From positions 1 through 18,727 of the forward strand of contig JACNHM010000353.1 of assembly GCA_014383605.1 (NCBI GenBank): a stretch of 18,727 nucleotides of DNA, written 5' to 3'. The position numbers and the translations under genes are program-made. Under the pieces are notes generated by a model. That model did not search any database, was not told where the DNA came from, and was given only the letters and a program-made list of their open reading frames with translations. Origin of the DNA: Chloroflexota bacterium. Its GTDB lineage: Bacteria > Chloroflexota > Anaerolineae > UBA3071. Below, one piece after another: positions 14,901-18,727 of this stretch (positions are counted from its first letter, which is position 1; every line of letters starts with the position of its first letter).

Positions 14901-16483
14901 TCGGCGATCCGCCATCGTGCTACGATGTCCCGCACCAGCCCTAGCTCTTCCACCCGCAGCAGCGCCAGCAACCCGCCGTAAACGACAACGCCCAACCCGC
15001 CGGCCACAGCGACCAGCAGCAGTTCATGCCAGAATGTACCCGTGCCCAGCCAACCGTGCAGCGGCGGCAGGGCCAGCCAGATCACCCCGCCCATCACTGC
15101 CGAAGCCGCCAGAGCCTTGAGCGTCGTGCTCACCACCCGCTGTCCGCCCAGGTGGCCCACGTCCCGCCGCAGCAGCGCCAGCATGGCGAAAGCGTGAAAG
15201 GTATGCTTGGCCGAATCGGCCAGCACCAGGCCGATCATGCCCAGCGGTCGCAGCAGCGCCAGGGCCACCACCAGGTACACGCCTGCCGCGGCGATACCCA
15301 CCAGCGTCGGCGTGCGGGTGTCTTGCCGGGCATAGTAAGCGTAGTTCAACGGCCAATCCACGGCGGCGAAGAGCAGCCCCGGAATGTAGCCCCACAGCGC
15401 CCGGCTCGTCCAAAGGGTATCGAAGGCGGTGAACTCGCCATGCTCGAAGATGAGCTGCACGGCCGGCTGGGCCAGGGCGAAGAGGCCGAAGGCCGCCGGC
15501 ATCGTCAACACCAGCACCAGCCGTAGCCCGCGAGCCAGCGTGCGCCTGTACCCCTGCCAATCACCATCGGCGGCGAAGCGGGAGAGCGCGGGCAGGGCGG
15601 CCAGGGAGATGGCCACACTGACCAATCCCAGCGGAAACTCCCGCAACGTGGTGGCGTTCTGCATCCAGGCCACCGACCGCTCGCCCGTGTGCGTGGCCAG
15701 GTTGCCGTCAATGACCACCTGAAGCTGCCCTACCACCAGCCCCACAGCCACAGGCAGGTAGAGCTTGCCGATGTAGCGCAGCGCCGGATGGCGCAGGTCC
15801 CAGCCAAAGCGCAGACGGGCGTCCCGCAGCCCCGGCAGTTGGATCAGCAATTGGGCCAGGCTGCCGGCCAGGATGCCCACGGCCAGGCTGTAGATGTCCA
15901 GACGCCCGGCCAACAGCGGCGCGGCGACGATGATGCCCAGGTTGAACACTGCGGCGGCGATGGCCGGGAAGGTGAAACGATTCAGCGCGTACAGCAGAGC
16001 GGTCAGAAAGCCGGCGCAGCCGAAGATGAGCACGGTCGGGGCGATGATGCGCAGCGAGCGAGCCGTGACCGCCTGCAACTCCGGCGTCAGCCCGGTGCCC
16101 AGGAGGTAGGCGAGAGGCTCGGCCAGCAGCTCGACGGCCACGACGATGGCCGCCAGAACGACGGCCACGAAGCTGATGACCACGCTGGCCACCTGCCACA
16201 GCTCCTCCCGGCGGCTGGGGCGGGCGTAGTCGCTGAGTACCGGCACCAGCGCGGCGCTGAGCATTCCCCCCACCAGCAAGTCGTAGATCATCGTCGGCAC
16301 GCGGGCGGCCAGACGGAAGGCGCTCACGGCGCCGGTGGCCCCGAAATAGTCGGCGATGACCGTCTCCCGCACCAACCCCAGGGCGCGGCTGGCTACGTTG
16401 CCCAAGGAGAGCACAGTAGCGGAACGGGCCAGGCTGGGAGCAGGCTGGTCGGCAGGCGGGGTGACAGCGGCGGCTGGGGTCAT
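14897..16483 (-). CDS. murJ: Lipid II flippase MurJ (MviN family)
   Basis: Integral membrane protein of 528 residues with about 14 TM helices, MOP superfamily. It moves lipid II across the cytoplasmic membrane for peptidoglycan synthesis. The diagnostic N-terminus has SLGNVASRALGLVRETVIADYFGATGAVSAFRLAARVPTMIYDLLVGGMLSAALVPVLSDY (about residues 27-87), matching the MurJ S-R-x-LG-x-x-R and the R-x-P ... G-x-x-S-x-A-x-VPVL segments. HTGERSVAWMQNATTLREFPLGL and the LALPALSRFA part also fit. An Ala/Pro-rich cytoplasmic N-terminal extension (about 25 residues) precedes it. The ATG overlaps the adenylyltransferase stop (ATGA). Its own stop lies in the promoter of the next group. Confidence 0.95.
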   Translation of the reverse strand: MTPAAAVTPPADQPAPSLARSATVLSLGNVASRALGLVRETVIADYFGATGAVSAFRLAARVPTMIYDLLVGGMLSAALVPVLSDYARPSRREELWQVASVVISFVAVVLAAIVVAVELLAEPLAYLLGTGLTPELQAVTARSLRIIAPTVLIFGCAGFLTALLYALNRFTFPAIAAAVFNLGIIVAAPLLAGRLDIYSLAVGILAGSLAQLLIQLPGLRDARLRFGWDLRHPALRYIGKLYLPVAVGLVVGQLQVVIDGNLATHTGERSVAWMQNATTLREFPLGLVSVAISLAALPALSRFAADGDWQGYRRTLARGLRLVLVLTMPAAFGLFALAQPAVQLIFEHGEFTAFDTLWTSRALWGYIPGLLFAAVDWPLNYAYYARQDTRTPTLVGIAAAGVYLVVALALLRPLGMIGLVLADSAKHTFHAFAMLALLRRDVGHLGGQRVVSTTLKALAASAVMGGVIWLALPPLHGWLGTGTFWHELLLVAVAGGLGVVVYGGLLALLRVEELGLVRDIVARWRIAD

Positions 16484-17001
16484 GATGCGTCCGAAGGGTT
16501 CGAAGAAGCCTGGGTTGCGAAACGGTCGAGGATGGTCTGGATGAGAGCGGACGTGGAATGGCCCGGCAGATAGGGCAGGAAGCGCACCTGGCCGCCGTAG
16601 CTGCGCGCCACCGCCGCCTCGGGCGGCCCTTCCCTGTCTTGCTCAGGCTCCCAGTCCCCGCCTTTCACGTAGACATGGGGACGCAGCGCCGCCACCAGGC
16701 GGTTGGCTGTCGGTTCCTCGTAGATGACCACCAGGTCCACACAGGCCAGCGCGGCCAGCATGACCGCCCGCTCGGTCTCCGGCACGAGGGGTCGCTGCGG
16801 CCCTTTGAGTTGCCGCGTCGACGCGTCGCTGTTCAGCCCCACGACCAGCATATCGCCCAGGGCGCGGGCGCGCTGCAGGACGTCCACGTGGCCCAGGTGC
16901 AGCAAGTCGAAATGACCGTTAGTGAAGATGACGGTGCGGCCAGCGGCCCGCCAGGCGGCGCAGCGCTGCCCGGCCTCCGCCGCAGAAACCACCTCTCCCA
17001 A
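16480..17001 (-). CDS. rfaE2: D-glycero-beta-D-manno-heptose 1-phosphate adenylyltransferase (RfaE2/HldE C-domain type)
   Basis: Cytidylyltransferase-fold nucleotidyltransferase that would make ADP-heptose from heptose 1-phosphate. Motifs are RTVIFTNGHFDLLHLGHVDVLQRAR (the T-x-x-H-x-GH site, here FDLLHLGH), the VGLNSD / RPLVPETERAVMLAAL segment (family form R-x-x-N/V-x-x-x-x-R) and YVKGGDW. About 173 residues. The start is uncertain: TTG 17001 gives the family-like N-terminus GEVVS; GTG 16992 is also possible; an ATG at 17058 would overlap the kinase gene by 47 nt and add an unrelated tail. The C-terminal 10-12 residues are low-complexity. Related nucleotidyltransferases for other sugar or glycerol substrates cannot be excluded, but the kinase next door supports the heptose route. 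Confidence 0.88.
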   Translation of the reverse strand: MGEVVSAAEAGQRCAAWRAAGRTVIFTNGHFDLLHLGHVDVLQRARALGDMLVVGLNSDASTRQLKGPQRPLVPETERAVMLAALACVDLVVIYEEPTANRLVAALRPHVYVKGGDWEPEQDREGPPEAAVARSYGGQVRFLPYLPGHSTSALIQTILDRFATQASSNPSDAS

Positions 17002-17011
17002 TGCCTCCCCC

Positions 17012-17965
17012 CTACCCTTCCAATGCTTCTGACAGTTCTGCCGGAGTGACAACGACATTCCCCAGCCGGCGCACGACGAGGCCAGCGGCAGCGTTGGCCA
17101 TCCGCGCTGCCGTGCGCAGATCCATCCCCGCCACCAGCGCCAGCGTCAGCACCGCCACCACCGTGTCCCCCGCGCCGGTGACGTCGTACACGTCGCTGAC
17201 CCGGCTGGCCGGCGCATGGATGACCCTGCCGCCCTGCTCCAGCAGCGACATGCCCTCCGCCCCGCGGGTGATGGCCAGTTGTGCTCCGCCCAGCCGCCGC
17301 GACAGTTCCGCCAGAGCGGCCTCGAAATCCACATCGTGGGTCAGGGAACGGCTCAGCTCCACCTCCGCCTCGGCGCGATTGCACTTCACCAGGCCGAAGC
17401 CGGCGAAACGCTGCAGGTCCGCCTGGGCATCGGCGACGGTCAACGCGCCGTGCTGCTGCGCCGCAGCGTGCACCGCCTCCACCACACCCGGCGTGACCAC
17501 GCCCGTGCGGTAGTGGGAGACGATCACGGCGTCAGCCCGCGCCGCCAGCGCGGCGATGCGTTCACTCAAGGCCCGCTCGACGGCCGGCGAGACCGGCGAG
17601 CGGTCCAGGTGATCCAAGCGCACCAGGTGCTGCGGCACCCGCAGCGTGCTCTCGGCCACGATGCGGGTCTTGGTCGTCGTCGGGCGACCAGGATCGGTGA
17701 CCACACCATTGCTGTCAATGCCCGCACCGGCCAATTGCGCTAGGAGCGCTTGCCCGGCCTCGTCTTCGCCGATCACGCCGACGACGACAGCTTCCCCGCC
17801 CAGGGCGACGACGTTGTGAGCGGGGTTGGCCGCCCCGCCCAGGCGGGTGAAGCGACGCTGCTGCTCCAGCACCGGCACGGGCGCCTCCCGGCTCAGCCGC
17901 GTGGCCCGCCCGATGAGGTACTCATCGAGGCACAGGTCGCCCACCACCAACACCCGCCCCCTCAT
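17012..17965 (-). CDS. rfaE1: D-glycero-beta-D-manno-heptose 7-phosphate kinase (RfaE1/HldE N-domain type), PfkB family
   Basis: This encodes 317 residues from ATG 17965. Ribokinase-fold sugar kinase: GRVLVVGDLCLDEYLIGRATRLSREAPVPVLE (N-terminal strand, substrate residues and the S-x-EAPVPV mark of RfaE1), RLGGAANPAHNVVALG (PfkB signature 1), CNRAEAE, and DVYDVTGAGDTVVAVLTLAL (signature 2 with the catalytic aspartate in GAGD). The frame remains open upstream to 18199, but that part lies in another frame of the glycosyltransferase gene. The true start is 17965 or, 8 codons earlier, 17989 (METRETRE, read from a repeat). The ATG overlaps the upstream stop (ATGA), and the repeat GAGGG serves as its ribosome site. 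It is split from RfaE2, unlike fused HldE. Confidence 0.92.
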   Translation of the reverse strand: MRGRVLVVGDLCLDEYLIGRATRLSREAPVPVLEQQRRFTRLGGAANPAHNVVALGGEAVVVGVIGEDEAGQALLAQLAGAGIDSNGVVTDPGRPTTTKTRIVAESTLRVPQHLVRLDHLDRSPVSPAVERALSERIAALAARADAVIVSHYRTGVVTPGVVEAVHAAAQQHGALTVADAQADLQRFAGFGLVKCNRAEAEVELSRSLTHDVDFEAALAELSRRLGGAQLAITRGAEGMSLLEQGGRVIHAPASRVSDVYDVTGAGDTVVAVLTLALVAGMDLRTAARMANAAAGLVVRRLGNVVVTPAELSEALEG

Positions 17966-17987
17966 TTCCCTCGTTTCCCTCGTTTCC
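17961..17987 (-). repeat. 9-bp repeat array (GGAAACGAG type) at the glycosyltransferase/kinase junction
   Basis: On the - strand the units are GGAAACGAG, GGAAACGAG and GGAAATGAG (17987 down to 17961). Twenty bases (GGAAACGAGGGAAACGAGGG) are identical to those at the xerC 3' end (5969-5988). The array encodes the glycosyltransferase tail KRGKRGK, contains its stop and the kinase ATG, and provides the purine-rich ribosome site. Confidence 0.75.
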
Positions 17988-18711
17988 ATCTTTCCCCCAG
18001 CACTGCTAAGGCAAATCTGGGCAACGCCAACTGCCGCCGCCAACGCCACGGCTCTTGCAGGAGGCGGTACAGCCATTCCAGTCCCAGCCGCTGCACCCAG
18101 CGGGGTGCCCGCTTCCGCACCCCAGCGATGAAGTCCAGCGTGCCTCCTACTCCCATGCAGACGGGCACGTCCAGCCGCTCCAGATTGCGGACGATCCACA
18201 GGTCCTGCGCCGGTGCGCCGTAGGCCACGAAGAGGATGTCCGGCCGCGCCGCACGCACGCGGGCCACGATGTCATCCTCTTCGGCAGCCGCGGGAGACCC
18301 CGCGTAGGTTCCTGCCACCACCAGGTCAGGGTACCGGGCCACGAGCTGCGCCGCCGCCCGCTCGGCCACGCCCGGCGCCGAACCGAGGAGAAAGAGTCGC
18401 CAGCCTCGCGCCGCCGACCGCTCGGCGATGCGGGGCACGATATCCGATCCGGCCACCCGCTCCGGCAGCCGCTGGCCCAGGAGGCGCGCCGCCCAGAGCA
18501 AGCCGATGCCATCGGGCAGGGCCAGCGACGCCGCATTGAGCGCACGGCGGAAAGGCTCATTCGCCTGCGCGGCCACGACGAACTCCGGATTGACCGTGGC
18601 CACCTGCCGCGGCCGACCCTCCCGCACGATTTGTTCAATTATGTCGAGCGTTTGGGTGCTATTAACCGCATCTACCCGAATGCCCAATATGCGCAATTGC
18701 CTGCGACCCAT
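17962..18711 (-). CDS. WecG/TagA/CpsF family glycosyltransferase (GT26)
   Basis: This encodes 249 residues. GT26 enzymes transfer ManNAc or related (N-acetyl)hexosamine(uronate) to a lipid-linked sugar in teichoic acid, ECA or capsule assembly. Motifs are VATVNPEFVVAAQ, LPDGIGLLWAARLLGQ..RVAGSDIV (residues about 63-88), LFLLGSAPGVAERAA, DILFVAYGAPAQDLWI and GVGGTLDFIAG-x-x-KRAPRWVQRLGLEWLYRLLQEPWR, all typical. It seems cytosolic and membrane-associated through its C-terminal amphipathic helices. The ATG at 18711 is preceded by AAGGAC, which belongs to the same 8-bp repeat unit as the hairpin at 13654-13735. The C-terminal tail (WKRGKRGK) is repeat-derived. It is first in the visible envelope operon; the region upstream is outside the window. 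Confidence 0.93.
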   Translation of the reverse strand: MGRRQLRILGIRVDAVNSTQTLDIIEQIVREGRPRQVATVNPEFVVAAQANEPFRRALNAASLALPDGIGLLWAARLLGQRLPERVAGSDIVPRIAERSAARGWRLFLLGSAPGVAERAAAQLVARYPDLVVAGTYAGSPAAAEEDDIVARVRAARPDILFVAYGAPAQDLWIVRNLERLDVPVCMGVGGTLDFIAGVRKRAPRWVQRLGLEWLYRLLQEPWRWRRQLALPRFALAVLGERWKRGKRGK

Positions 18712-18713
18712 GT

Positions 18714-18727
18714 CCTTGTCTACTTGT
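18714..18727. repeat. Copy of the 14-bp core of the 13654-13735 hairpin, at the window edge
   Basis: CCTTGTCTACTTGT is identical to 13700-13713, the inner right arm of the convergent-gene hairpin. It lies immediately upstream of the glycosyltransferase start and provides the AAGG of its ribosome site on the - strand. The array is cut by the window end, so its full extent is unknown. Confidence 0.65.

Noticed and set aside
15689..16573. 294-codon open frame on the + strand opposite murJ/rfaE2
   Set aside because: Translation is rich in Gln, His, Gly and Arg without motifs, while the opposite strand encodes clear MurJ.
17966..18199. N-terminal extension of the RfaE1 kinase frame up to 18199
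   Set aside because: It overlaps the well-supported glycosyltransferase in another frame and has an unstructured composition. The family start fits 17965.

Overview
The window is a GC-rich, densely packed bacterial chromosome segment. It most likely comes from the Chloroflexota (Anaerolineae/Caldilineae-like). That placement is inferred from gene content and style: a TopA carrying an N-terminal zinc-ribbon resembling DUF5679, many small toxin-antitoxin-type genes, and short degenerate tandem repeats at gene boundaries. No rRNA or tRNA gene is present to confirm it.

Left part, + strand (55-2515): a run of small, tightly coupled genes that look like toxin-antitoxin (TA) cargo. In order they are an unrecognised pair (55-887), a MntA/HepT nucleotidyltransferase-HEPN pair (930-1830), and an unknown small protein with a RelE/ParE-type toxin (1867-2515). 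The RelE stop overlaps the topA start.

Central housekeeping run, + strand (2512-12840): topA, a XerC/D tyrosine recombinase, an M24 Xaa-Pro peptidase, an unknown two-TM membrane protein, rbfA, nrnA, a hicB-hicA module, truB, ribF and a SAM methyltransferase. The rbfA-nrnA-truB-ribF part is the classic ribosome maturation/RNA modification cluster. Here infB and nusA are not upstream, and hicBA sits between nrnA and truB. A polytopic membrane protein (12934-13683) ends the + strand run. It carries an in-frame 51-bp palindromic insertion.

Right part, - strand (13741-18711): read leftward from the right edge, the envelope genes are wecG/tagA-type glycosyltransferase, rfaE1-type heptose kinase, rfaE2-type heptose adenylyltransferase and murJ. 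They are linked by ATGA overlaps or near contacts, so they form one envelope/glycan operon. A well-formed sigma70-type promoter overlaps the murJ stop and serves a further small-gene group: an antitoxin-like gene, a truncated presumed toxin start, an 89-bp duplicated fragment, another antitoxin-like gene and a one-TM small protein.

The most unusual structure is at gene boundaries. Several short (7-9 bp) tandem repeat families form C-terminal tails, stop codons, likely ribosome-binding sites and hairpins. One 9-bp unit array occurs at two distant loci and is read in three different frames. A long imperfect hairpin separates the two convergent transcription units, and its 14-bp core recurs at the right edge of the window.
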